From contig JADWQD010000014.1 in the NCBI GenBank assembly GCA_016110215.1, positions 1 to 64,000 on the forward strand: a DNA stretch of 64,000 bases. Direction: 5' to 3'. The notes beneath the pieces were generated by a model that saw nothing but the letters and a program-made list of their open reading frames with translations, made no database searches and had not been told where the DNA came from. Below, piece after piece: positions 1 to 9,758 of the stretch; the stretch's first letter is position 1; each line of letters opens with the position of its first letter. The stretch comes from Capronia americana (Eukaryota > Ascomycota > Eurotiomycetes > Chaetothyriales > Herpotrichiellaceae). Both the position numbers and the translations under genes were made by a program.

Positions 1-521
1 CACCCGAGGCTGTGTAAGGCTGACTTTTGAGTATAATGGCGCCGACGAGGTGCCTCGGAGTATACTCGGTTCAACACGACCACTGACCAACTGACGAACT
101 GGCTGTTTGTCAAAGTTCAGGGAGAGCCCGGTTACCCGACCACAGGACGGGAGGGGAAGGGTCTCTGTTTCCCCCTTCAAACACGCAAGCCTGGTGGCTG
201 AGAGAAGGACTTGTGCAGGAGAAAATGTTTCTGCCTGCTATTCGCGACACTGAATGAATCGTTCTATACGACTGGGTGTGTCCTCAAATACAGGCTGCGC
301 GGCATCAGGCACTCCTTCTCATTGCCACCTCCGCAAAGAACCAAAAACTGGTGCATGCTTGCCGCGCAGAAGCGCAGAAGCGACCGCACAATGTACGACG
401 TAGAGACCAAAGGTTTGGCCCATCCCCCATACTCAGGCTGCCTGAGCAATGCAGCTGACCAAGGGAAGCGTGTCCGCCGTACGAAGGCACGGTATTGACA
501 GGCAGCCGTGCTTTACCAAAC
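1..521. other. Intergenic, no gene recognised
   Basis: No reading frame here resembles a known family. It is the upstream region of the LITAF-domain gene, and an additional 5' exon of that gene could lie here. Confidence 0.4.
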
Positions 522-977
522 ATGTCAGTGTCGCCTCGTCTCCTGTGCCTGACGGTTGCTGACCTTGCTGTCAAAAGGCAATACCAGATCCCCGCCCCGC
601 CAGCCCGGATTGTGTACAAAACAGAGGTCTTCCCAGCCACCCAGCCACAGCTTTACCCGAATCCAACCCCGATCCATGATCTCGGGCACGTCGAAGCCGT
701 GGTGGACTGCCCATATTGTGGTATAAGAGGCAAGACCAAGACAAATCTGACGAGCGGTAATATGAACCAGTCAGTGAGCCTTGTCCTCATCAGTCAATGT
801 CTGATACTGACACTTCTCTGCTATAGCGCGTGGGCGGGCTGTTTGTTCTTCACGACAATCATATTCACTTTCGCTCCATACATGTGCAGCAGCCTCAAGA
901 ACGTCCAGCATCGATGCAGGAGTTGCGGAAAGAGGCTTGCGATCTGGCATCGCAGTGGCCATACTCAACTCAAGTAG
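522..977 (+). CDS. LITAF-domain membrane-associated zinc protein
   Basis: Two exons, 522..769 and 827..977, give about 132 residues. The intron begins GTCAGT and ends CTATAG. The spliced protein shows the split zinc site of LITAF proteins: a CPYC knuckle, a hydrophobic stretch (about 'AGCLFFTTIIFTFAPYMC'), then H-x-C-x2-C near the C-terminus ('QHRCRSCG'). In this family the hydrophobic part is inserted monotopically into endosomal or lysosomal membrane faces, and the two cysteine pairs bind one zinc. A proline-rich N-terminus, as here, often carries sorting motifs. It converges on the Zn2Cys6 gene to its right. The first ATG is used; an upstream exon could add residues. The family call is firm, the exact start is not. 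Confidence 0.7.
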   Translation: MSVSPRLLCLTVADLAVKRQYQIPAPPARIVYKTEVFPATQPQLYPNPTPIHDLGHVEAVVDCPYCGIRGKTKTNLTSGNMNQSVSLVLISQCLILTLLCYSAWAGCLFFTTIIFTFAPYMCSSLKNVQHRCRSCGKRLAIWHRSGHTQLK

Positions 978-1096
978 GGGTGTCGCTTTCGATGCTGAGG
1001 TCAGATACCTGCCGAGACCATCCGGCATTGAGAATTTGACATACTTACCTACCATTATGTCTCGCCTCGTATTTGAGCCAAAGGCTTCCCGTGTCG

Positions 1097-3280
1097 TCAT
1101 TGGAGGCCGGAGTTCAAGAAAGACTCCCAATCTCCGTCCAGGGTTGTCATGAAATCCAAAGAGTCCGGCATTGCGAACAGCTCATCCTGGGTCCAATCCA
1201 TCGCGTAGTCGGAGCTGTATAATCCCTGGTAGGCAATCGTGGGTATGCCTCCCTCTTGGAGTCCACAAAAATCTTCGCTCTGGCTGGCACCAATGGTAGT
1301 ATCATCTCTCCGATCCAGATCGTCTGGTGAAGTGAGCTGCCGTTCGGTCGCAGCAAAATTGGAAGAGTCTAGTTCTCCTCGAGAAGACACTCGCAGGACT
1401 CCAAAGTACGGTATGCGGATCTCGGGCGGTATCGGAGATTCTTGTCGTCTGTTAGGTAGGCACAAGGCAAGGAGTGTCCTGAGAGTGCTCCCACACTGCA
1501 GGGCAAGCTGGTTCGTCCTGACGGCTCCGAATTGTAGCAAGAGCTGGATGGTCTTGTCGATGAGATCGACATCCCCGTGCGATGGAAGTCCAGGACCACG
1601 CCTTGTCCCAACTAGCAACACCACTGCGCTCATGAACCCAATGAAATCCACTGTTTGACAGTCGAAGACGGGTGTACCATGAACGTAAGACCGCAGGGCA
1701 TGGTACCGTGATAGCAGCTCTCTTGCAGAGTCAAGAGCTATGGCGTTACTATTCTTGTAGAGATGAGACGATGTTCCCTTCAGAAGGTACGGTAAGTGCA
1801 GGTAAACTTTGGTAAGGAAGTACTGCGTTTGGCAGATGAGGCGTTCGCGTAGGTCGTTCATGACATTGGAGTCCGCGACTGATGGGATCGAATGGCTCCA
1901 CCACGGTCTCGACTTGCTGCTCGCCAAAGTCTCTAGCTGGTCTTCAATTTCAAGGACCTCAGACAACTTCGGACCATCGTGTCGCTGGACTTGATCAATG
2001 ACTCGACCCATGGCCACGGCTAAGTGGATAACAAAAGATCGAGATGCATGGCCAACTTGATTCGGATCGTGAGTCAGCGTAATGGTAAAATGGTTGTCGG
2101 AGATGGTATACGGCAATCCGAGTAAGAGGGATAAAAAGCGGTCACCAAGGTACAAGGTCCACCATACAATGCTTCGCTTAGTGGATTTGGGATAGTTGCG
2201 GTGAAGATTCTGCAAGGTATTAGAAGCTTGGGGTCGGACTAGAGTGGGAACATCACCATGGATTGTGCCAACGAGATGCCACGCCGATTGCACAGGAACC
2301 CTCGATGAGGCTGGCCAACGTCAAGGTACACCTTCGCATGGAAGGCCGCTAGCAGGAGTCCGTCAAGAGTGCCTGCGTATCGATCATCTGCGAGAATCAA
2401 GCGGTCGACAAGTGGAAGATAGTGTGTAGCTTCACCAGGATCCTGGCGGCCAAGGGCTGACAGCAGGAAGCCCAACTCGACGACGGTGCCACGTTGGTAG
2501 ACACGGTCAAGGAACTGGGAAAGTGTTTCCGAAGTTACGGTAGTTCCAAAAGTCTTCATGTGCCATGTGTCCCACCAAGTGGTGTCTTGAGAGAAGATCC
2601 CTCTCAATTCCGCCGCCGGAGGCATGGTAGATCTCAGCTCACCGCACAGGCGATGACCATCTTCGGGAGTCGCGATGATGCCGCAAAAGTGCCGATCTTC
2701 GCAGTTGTCCCGTCGAGAACAATGTCCGTGCCACTGGGAATCGTGCTGGCTATTCGCACCGTGTATGGAGAGAAGCTAGTTGAAGTCAGCGAGAACTGCA
2801 AGCGGAGATAGAGTGCTGTCTCGTACTTGCGACGCTTCCAGCGCGGCAACTAGTGGAGCGCCACGAGCAACCTCTGATAGATCGTCGTCCAATTCTGGGC
2901 CTTCGATTCCGTGAGCGGCGACCTCCATGGCTGACTTCCCACCACCCGCATCCCTCGCCTCAAGAAGTGATTCAAGCAATGACTCCAACTTTGAAACTCG
3001 TTCTCTCAGGGTCCGCTTCTCGTTGTCTGCATCGTCTACACCATGTTGCTTCGGTAGGACGCACGGGGTACCGCGAAGAAGACATCGCGTGCATTCATCG
3101 GCAGAATCCGGGCCATACGTGCAGCGAATCTTCCTGCGCCTGCCTACGGGCAATCAGACACACTCCAACAAGGCTTCATTGTAGTATTGGAGGCAAGCTT
3201 CCGCGTGGCGGTGAGTCAGGGAGCTTACACTCAGCACATGTCCGCTGTGCATCGCGCGTTCGATTTGTCGGCCTCGACAT
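1097..3280 (-). CDS. Zn(II)2Cys6 fungal transcription factor
   Basis: Four exons on the minus strand, 3280..3229, 3143..2827, 2775..2257 and 2209..1097, give 666 residues in frame. The first intron splits the zinc cluster, whose cysteines fall at about 15, 18, 25, 35, 38 and 45 (C-x2-C-x6-C-x9-C-x2-C-x6-C). A leucine-rich coiled coil follows at about 60-80. Then comes the fungal middle-homology domain, with the 'LVDRLILADDRYAGTLDG' segment, 'GISLAQSM', 'LHRNYPKS' and the 'WWTLYLGDRFLSLLLGLP' motif. It is a nuclear DNA-binding regulator; the target is unknown. Its start lies 242 bp downstream of the aldo-keto reductase stop on the same strand, so regulation of that gene is possible but unproven. 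Read without introns it looks frameshifted; with the 84-, 51- and 47-bp introns it is intact. Confidence 0.82.
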
Positions 3281-3522
3281 TTCAGTTACCTTGAGGGAAT
3301 ACCGTGCCAGATGCACGGCTATCCCGCGTAATGGTCACGGGTACTAGCTGAAGTACATTTGGCAGCGAGCAAGAGAGGTGGCACAAGAGCAAAGATAGTA
3401 TGTAAATGCACGACTCGGAGATTAGCCCACAGAAGTCCGATCGGTCAAACGTGACTCGTATACCCCAAGCCCGTGGGATTCTTCTAAAGCATCGCTTACA
3501 GCAGGGTGCCGTTGCCTTTCAT

Positions 3523-4841
3523 TCATGCGATTGCCTGCACGACAAGCGGTTGCTGTCAGCTTCTGGGCATGTAATCAAACGGTGAGAACTGACCTTTGGT
3601 TCCTCGACTCCCTCATAGCCACCCCACCACATCTCAATCTTCGTGGGATTCGTCGGCCCGACATGCTTGTCCTTCTTGCCAGACAAGAAGGCGTGAGGAT
3701 ATCCCAGATCCACGGGTGCCGCTTCTTCAATCTCTCGAATGTCGTCCTCGGAGAGCTGGATGCTCAGGTTGTCAATGTTGGCATCGTATTGCTCGATCTT
3801 TCGGCCGCCAATGATTGGGAACACGTAAGGAGCCTGTCGCTGTCATTAATATCCTCCTCTCTCGCGAAGCGGTGCTCGTACCTTCAGCGTAATGTACCTT
3901 AGTGCAATACCTGGGCCATTCGTGCCCTTTCTTTTCCCGACACGTTCCAAAGCGTCCGCAGCACGCTCGTACGCATCAAGTCCCTTTCCAGACATGTCGT
4001 ACGTTACTCGATTTTCCTGTCCAGCTTTCTCGGCTCTGCTCTTGAACTTTCCAGCCCCCATCGCTTCCCAGACCGTGATCGCCATACCCTCTGCCTTGCA
4101 CATTGGAACAACATCTCGCTCGATGTCCCGTGCCACGACATTCCACAAGCCTTGGTAGACTACAAAGGGAGTCAAGCAATGCTGTCGGGCGTAGTCGTTT
4201 GCCTTGACCACCAACCATGCCGGCCAATTTGATATACCCAGGTACAGCACCTTTCCTTGCTTAACAACATCATCCAGAGACCTCATCAGCTCGGGGATGC
4301 TGGTCACGCCATCCCAGGCATGCACGTAGAGGATGTCAACGTAGTCCGTCTTCAATCTCTTCAGGCTCTCGGACAGAGACAGCCGCAAGCTCTTCCTGTT
4401 TGACCCACCGATGTTGGATGTGATACTGCCCTCTGGAAAATGATCGGGAACATTGTATGGCAGCGTGTACTTGGTCGCGATTACCATCTGGTCTCTCACG
4501 TGGCGGTCTTCCATCCAGTCACCAAGCCATTCTTCAGACTCTCCGTCCATGTAGTAATTCGCCGTATCAATGAAGTTGCCGCCGGCGGCATGGAAGTGAT
4601 CGAGGATTGCATAAGTGGTATCCTTGTTGCATTCTCCCATCAACGAGCTCCTGGTCTTGGATCAGTATGACTTCGTACTCTGTAACATGTGAACAAGTGG
4701 CTTTCAAGGTTTCACTTACCATATCTTTCCGAAGCCCATGGCGCCGAGGCACAGGGGAGAGACGAGTATGGATGCATTGGGACAGAGGAGGCGATGATGG
4801 CCGAGTTTGGTCTTTGGTGGTGGTGCAAGGAGGCTCGACAT
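3523..4841 (-). CDS. Aldo-keto reductase, aryl-alcohol dehydrogenase type
   Basis: Exons 4841..4720, 4650..3882, 3833..3594 and 3534..3523 give 380 residues. This matches the family of fungal NADP-dependent aryl-alcohol dehydrogenases (AAD, AKR9-like) in length and landmarks: 'LCLGAMGFGKIW', 'FMGEC'-like 'SLMGECNKD', 'GGNFIDTANYYMDGESEE' with the catalytic Asp and Tyr, 'VIATKYT' with the Lys, 'DILYVHAWD' with the His, and 'FPIIGGRKIEQ' near the C-terminal cofactor site. It would reduce aromatic or aliphatic aldehydes in the cytosol. The last coding exon is only 12 nt (Ala-Ile-Ala-stop); reading through the preceding donor would instead add about 24 unrelated residues. A TATA-like box sits about 85 bp upstream of the start. 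Confidence 0.88.
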
Positions 4842-4923
4842 TGTAGGCGGTAGCGGGACAGCAAGGTTCAACTGATGCTGAAAGTGTGAGTAGCATTGCA
4901 CAAGCATTCGGTCCAAGATGGTC

Positions 4924-4930
4924 TATTTAT
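4924..4930 (-). promoter_or_regulatory. TATA-like box of the aldo-keto reductase
   Basis: Minus-strand ATAAATA, about 83-89 bp before the ATG at 4841, a usual distance for a fungal core promoter. Confidence 0.4.
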
Positions 4931-5990
4931 GATGACAGTACGGACAGAAACGGGCCGCAGGAGGTCAGCCTGCTCGACATGTTGTCAACGACAGTGCCCT
5001 TGATATGGTTGCGGCGCCGAAGCCTGATCAGAGCATGCGGACCGCTTTTGCTCCGCGACCAGTCCATGGGCGAAAGCTGGATCGTTAATGCAGCGAAAGA
5101 CCTTACGCCTCACCATGGAGATAACCGGCTACAGTACGGAGTAGTGTGGTCTTTCGTCGCGATCAGGAATGATGGCTGAAAGCGAGAGACCCTGGTGTCA
5201 TGGTCACATTGTAGTCGTGAAGTGGAGCTGATTGAGTGCAGCAGCACAATTTCCAACGGCAACAGCTGCTCGTTGCTTACGCTGCGCTTCCAGGAGCTGA
5301 AAGACATGATCAAAACCATATGTGGCATGCGATCCCAGCGGCGCAGAAGTCGACAGGTTCGTTGATGAGTACGAACAACGCGATCGAGAAATCACATTTA
5401 TGTATTCGTGTTTGCAGCTCGCTCGCTTGCGGCCCGGAATTGGATTCGGCCAGCGTAGGATGGGAAGGCAGCTCGCAGGTCACCCCGATTGTGAAGGGAG
5501 AGGCCGCCCTAGGCTTACCTAGAGGCAGCTTAATTAGGCTCAGCCCTCCGGGTGCCGTCTTGCTGGTGGTAGGAACATCACCGCGCATGAGCGCGTAGAC
5601 CACCAGTGCGTGCTAGATGCGTGCAACCAGCGCCACCACACGGAGAGAACACAATGGCCTTGGATTCTGCGAGATGTTGCTGGCGACATTCATCCACAAG
5701 CAACTGCCAACTTATCCGCAACAGCCCCTCTGGGGAACTTTCTCCGCCCGGACAACACAGGTCTCCAATGGGTTCTCGCTGCTGTAGGACGATTTTGCCG
5801 CAGTTAATTACATCATATCATGTTTCTGTTGTTGTTCTCATAACGGGAAGATGGAGAGGGCGCAATATCTTTTCATCTTTACCTTGTCCTTGATATCGCA
5901 ATCTCTACCTCGTCCGCTATATTGCTTTCGAGTGTTCTCATCACTTCGAGGCAAGGCTTGTGCACTCATTTGCCGGATTGATCTCAGTCA
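4931..5990. other. Gene-poor stretch
   Basis: Several open frames of about 100 codons on both strands overlap each other here, but none resembles a protein family or shows a credible exon pattern. I see no repeats or RNA genes. Confidence 0.5.
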
Positions 5991-5993
5991 TGG

Positions 5994-7075
5994 GAGACGA
6001 CAGAATGCAAGCCAGGCAGGCTCGCCAAAGCTTTAATAGCAAGGCTTCAAGCCAAATATCCTTCAGACCAGCTTGACGCTGTCAATGGCATACTTAAATC
6101 TCCTCCTGGAACGCCAACTCCAACTGCAGATACGCTCGGATCGGCTGATGTCGGCTCCGAGGAACACCTGGAAAACATGCTGGGTGGAAAAGGAAGGCTA
6201 ACATCGACGAAAAGTTCCACCGAGTACTATGGTGGGGGGTCGGGATTTGCTTTCCTTCAGCAGACCAATCTGTTCTTCAACCAAGCTCCGCTGGTAACAG
6301 AACTCGGGAATGGCAGAGACATATCCCTGGATGCTATATCTACATTGTTTGACTCCCCGCTGCCAGACAAGCGAGCTCCCACAGCGGAACCTCCAGCGTC
6401 AAAACTCCTCCCTTCGAGGCAGGCGGCAACCGAGCTGTTGCACGTGGTATTCGGGCAGACCTATCAGCTGCTGCAGTTCCTTCATGAGCCAAAGTTTCAA
6501 AAACAGATGAATCGCATTTACGATCTTGACCTTATGGACTTCGAAGATTCTGATCACGATTTTCTACCACTGTTCTATGCGGTAACTGCTCTGGGCTACC
6601 TGTTTCATCGAAAAGCACATCAAAAGTACGGATGCAAAAGGGGCTTCAATCAAGCGTGAGTCAAAGTGGTACGTGGCGCAATTTCCAGACACTGATACCT
6701 TGCCAAAACATGACACTTTATTGCTGCTCGAAGAATGGTTGACCTCGATCGCTGCCGAGACATTCATACTCTGCAGACCTTGCTGTATTTGATTCTTTTC
6801 CTCATCTCGACCGCTCGTCTTGCTACAGAGCACACACCTTAATCGGACTCGCTGTTGCAGCTGCGATGAGGATGGGTCTCCATTCGCAGGCATCCTGCGA
6901 TGGGCTTTCCGAACTCGAGAGATATTCGCGACGCAGGACGTTTTGGACGATCGTCAAACTCGATATTTCCAGTGGCACCGTGCTTGGTCTTCCTGGGATG
7001 ATTAAATTCGACTATGTGGATCAATATACGCCAAGTGGTGACATATATAACTGCGCGGACGAGAGCTCGGGGTGA
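5994..7075 (+). pseudogene. Relic of a Zn2Cys6-type transcription factor
   Basis: A frame runs from about 5994 through 'RLAKALIARLQAKYPS' to 'YGGGSGFAFLQQTNLFF', then 'DHDFLPLFYAVTALGYLFH' and 'GFNQA', which is the start of a fungal-specific transcription-factor domain. An intron from about 6650 to the AG before 6734 restores 'MVDLDRCRDIHTLQTLL'. After 'FLISTAR' at about 6820 the frame must shift by one base to continue as 'YRAHTLIGLAVAAAMRMGLH' and 'FWTIVKLDISSGTVLGLPG'. The protein then stops at 7073-7075, far short of the family's usual end. No zinc-cluster exon is visible upstream. Missing DNA-binding part, internal frameshift and early stop together indicate a decayed gene. Confidence 0.65.
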
Positions 7076-7218
7076 TCCGATCCCTTGACGACACAACGAA
7101 TGTTCGCTGCGTCGGTACGGTATCTAAGGTTGCTACTCATCATGGGGAAAGTGGTGTAGAAATTGTATCTGAAGATGGATGCTGAGGCTCGTTGCCTGAG
7201 TGAGTCGAAGAAGGTATA

Positions 7219-7524
7219 TGTTACGACATTGCTAGTATGATTGTACAGCACACGGATCTTCCTGTCATCGCAGACGCGGACACGGGGTTTGGTGGTCCGG
7301 TCAACATCCGACGCACATTTCAACTCTATGAAGACGCCGGTGTGGCGGGACTACACATCGAAGACCAGGTGTTCCCGAAACGATGTGGGCAGCTCAAGGG
7401 CAAGGACGTTGCCAATCTGCAAGTCTTCCTTGAGCGGGTCAGGAGCGCGGTCGAGGCCAGGAGAGATCCGGAATTCGTCACTATTGCTCGACCGGATGCT
7501 AGACAAGCAAGCAAGTCGGTGGGA
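7219..7524 (+). pseudogene. Fragment of isocitrate lyase/PEP mutase superfamily enzyme
   Basis: The frame encodes 'PVIADADTGFGGPVNIRRTF', then 'GVAGLHIEDQVFPKRCGQLK', then 'FVTIARPDA'. These are the metal-binding DADTG(F/Y)GG loop and the EDQ-x-FPKRCGH-type catalytic segment of carboxy-phosphoenolpyruvate mutase, methylisocitrate-lyase-like and oxaloacetate hydrolase enzymes. Usually about 80 residues precede and 140 follow; here the upstream frame is blocked at about 7204 and the similarity dissolves after 7510. The His usual in the catalytic motif is Gln. It lies directly behind the transcription-factor relic on the same strand, as if one rearrangement had clipped both. Confidence 0.6.
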
Positions 7525-7607
7525 GTGAAGCCCGGGAGAAGCACCAAAAAAGGATCCATAAGGAGCAACGGGAGCAACATCCTGGAGGCAGGCGAGATGA
7601 ATATCAC

Positions 7608-8809
7608 TGTTTACTCATCGTCCCTTCCTCCGCCGAACTTGAGGCGCAAGAAAGCCCGTCGTCGAGCTTCGGGCCACTCTGCAACCCAAAAGCACCAGCC
7701 AATTCGGAATGGCAACATCTGTGAGCTGCTCGGCTGCGTGTACCAGAGAATCTTTACGAATGCATCATCCCTCAAAAAGAAGTCTTGGGGGGGAAGGTAT
7801 GGAGCCGACGATGGTGGCAGTGACAAGGGTCGCAAATGGCGTTGCCACCAAAGGTCGTGCCATTCGGGTCATCTGTGCGGTGATGGCGCATACCACTGTA
7901 AGACCATTGAGGACGGGTTCCGATATACAGTTGCGAGGATCTTGCGTGGCCTTTTTAATCTTTGCAATCGCTCCTCTTGCCTAGATCTTTGCGCAATTGC
8001 TAGAGCGCGGAAGACATGAGATTGATCTGGGTTCGGGAAAGAACCGCAGCACTCTTGTAACCCGGAAAGAACGGATGCATGAGGTATGAAGAATCCGGAG
8101 AGCGATGAAGGGTGTCGAGAGCTTACTAGTACTCGTATACGAACAAGGGTGACCGGAAGAAGAGTGCGAGATATGACGTGGGTCTTTCCTAGTAAGATAT
8201 TGCCTCTTTTAGTTAGGACAGCGGAGCCTTGCCTATTCGAAACCCCCAGCTTCCGGATACAACTTGGCTCCTTGAAGATGCGAAGATGTACTCCGATGTC
8301 GTCAAAAAGGAAACTCGGGAGGCGAAAAATAAGATCACACATAAAAATCCCGTGGAACTGGAGTCGCACCAGTCCTCCCCGGTAGGGTCTACCAAACACG
8401 AACAACAGCAGCAGCAGGAGCAGGTCGTCTCGCAACGCCATCCCAGGTCCCGTGTGGTCGGATCAGGGTCAGGGTCCGTGGTGCGAAATGGCTGGTTGAC
8501 GGTCGCCGAGGGCACGGCAGGACGTTATCATATGGAGGTTGAGGGCGTGGCTCAAGTCATCGCAGGAGCGGTTGATGTCTGTGCACTGATGAATCCGTCA
8601 CAGACTGAGGCGCGGGAAGAGCGTTGAGTGTCTAGAGAGTCCCGGAATGAGTGAATCATTAGGAACAGAAGGTATTGGACCATGCAAATCATGTTCTGTC
8701 CCATGTGAGGCGGCCGGAAAGGCCGTCATGTTCGCAAACGAGAACTTGGTCAAATACGTCCAAGCCAGGCCCTGATCGAGGGAAGGTCCTCGAGTAGCTT
8801 GACGTACTA
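7608..8809. other. Intergenic, nothing recognised
   Basis: An open frame of 132 codons at 8229-8627 (plus) has a CAG-rich run but no family resemblance. I found no RNA gene or repeat array. Confidence 0.4.
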
Positions 8810-9303
8810 TCAACCGTTCCTCCTCAGACCGATGTCTACAACATTCGGCGGTAGCCCAGGGAAGACATCCCCGTTCTGCGCCATCATAGTTGCTTCAAAG
8901 TCCTCTGTCCTCCGTTGCAACAGTAGTGAATGCATTCCAGACACCATTCCTTGACCATGAACTCCGAATTCACCTCCGGAAAGCCTATAGAGGTCAGCGT
9001 GGTCCTCGGGAATCATGTCAGCTGCGTGTTTTAATCAGTAATGTCCGACGTCCGGCCGTGATAGAATCGTAAGCAGCCTGGACGTCCATTATTTACCTTC
9101 CGATTGCCGAAGACACGAGCCTTGACCCCAATATAAGAAATGCTGAGCTGTCTGTCAGTCGAATCAATGACAAGGAGCGGTATTCAACAGCAGCCAATCG
9201 AGTAGCAATCTTGGTCCTGGGCACATTCATTGCGTGTAAATGGTTTTAGAGCGGCGCCCGTCTGGGTGAGCGCGCCGTGGATGCCGAGCAGATTGTACTT
9301 TGC
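8810..9303 (-). other. Unidentified coding-like stretch (minus strand)
   Basis: Minus-strand pieces look like exons: 'KYNLLGIHGALTQTG' (about 9303 downward), 'LSISYIGVKARVFGNRK' ending at a GTAAAT donor near 9100, and, after a CAG acceptor at about 9027, 'ADMIPEDHADLYRLSGGEFG' continuing to a stop at 8810. Codon usage looks coding, but I do not recognise the protein. It may be a small gene or another relic next to the catabolic cluster. Exon links are tentative. Confidence 0.25.
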
Positions 9304-9758
9304 TTGAGCTGCCAAAGAAGTCGGGGCTTGCTTGTTCTAGGCCTTTTGACAAGATAGATTGATCTACTCGTGTTCGACCCTAGCACGCATATTCTGTACC
9401 GTCTTCCAGAAGTGCCTATCCGGCAGTCGCTGATGTCCGCGTATCCATTCAACTTCCTATCTCTCTCTATCTCCCATCACTCATGGCGTTGATTGGAGGA
9501 TGAAATCCGGTCCTCAATAATCCATTGAAGTTCAGCGCCGGATAGCTTTATTTGTATATCCTTCGGCATCGATCCAATATCGATGCGAAGAGTATGACTT
9601 TGTTCCCTCCCGCCTGGCATGGGGAGGGACTCATCGTTCCCCGGACAATTCTCGTGATGTCTCATCATTTTAACCCGCGGCATTGTGTCTTGCCCCCAAA
9701 AGCACTGCCTTGACATTGCGTGTCAGTAACAGTCGTTGTAGCACCAGCACCAGCGACG

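Noticed and set aside
1097..2293. Zn2Cys6 regulator as a frameshifted pseudogene
   Set aside because: The apparent frame changes are all explained by GT..AG introns; summed exons are divisible by three and domain order is intact.
8346..8395. tRNA-like look near GGAACTGGAGTCGCACCAGTCC
   Set aside because: No cloverleaf with A and B boxes could be drawn.
8229..8627. 132-codon plus-strand frame as a gene
   Set aside because: No family resemblance, no promoter or splice context, and a CAG-rich stretch that keeps several frames open.
9477..9716. 79-codon minus-strand frame upstream of the dihydropyrimidinase
   Set aside because: Not protein-like beyond chance and overlaps the expected promoter of the dihydropyrimidinase gene.
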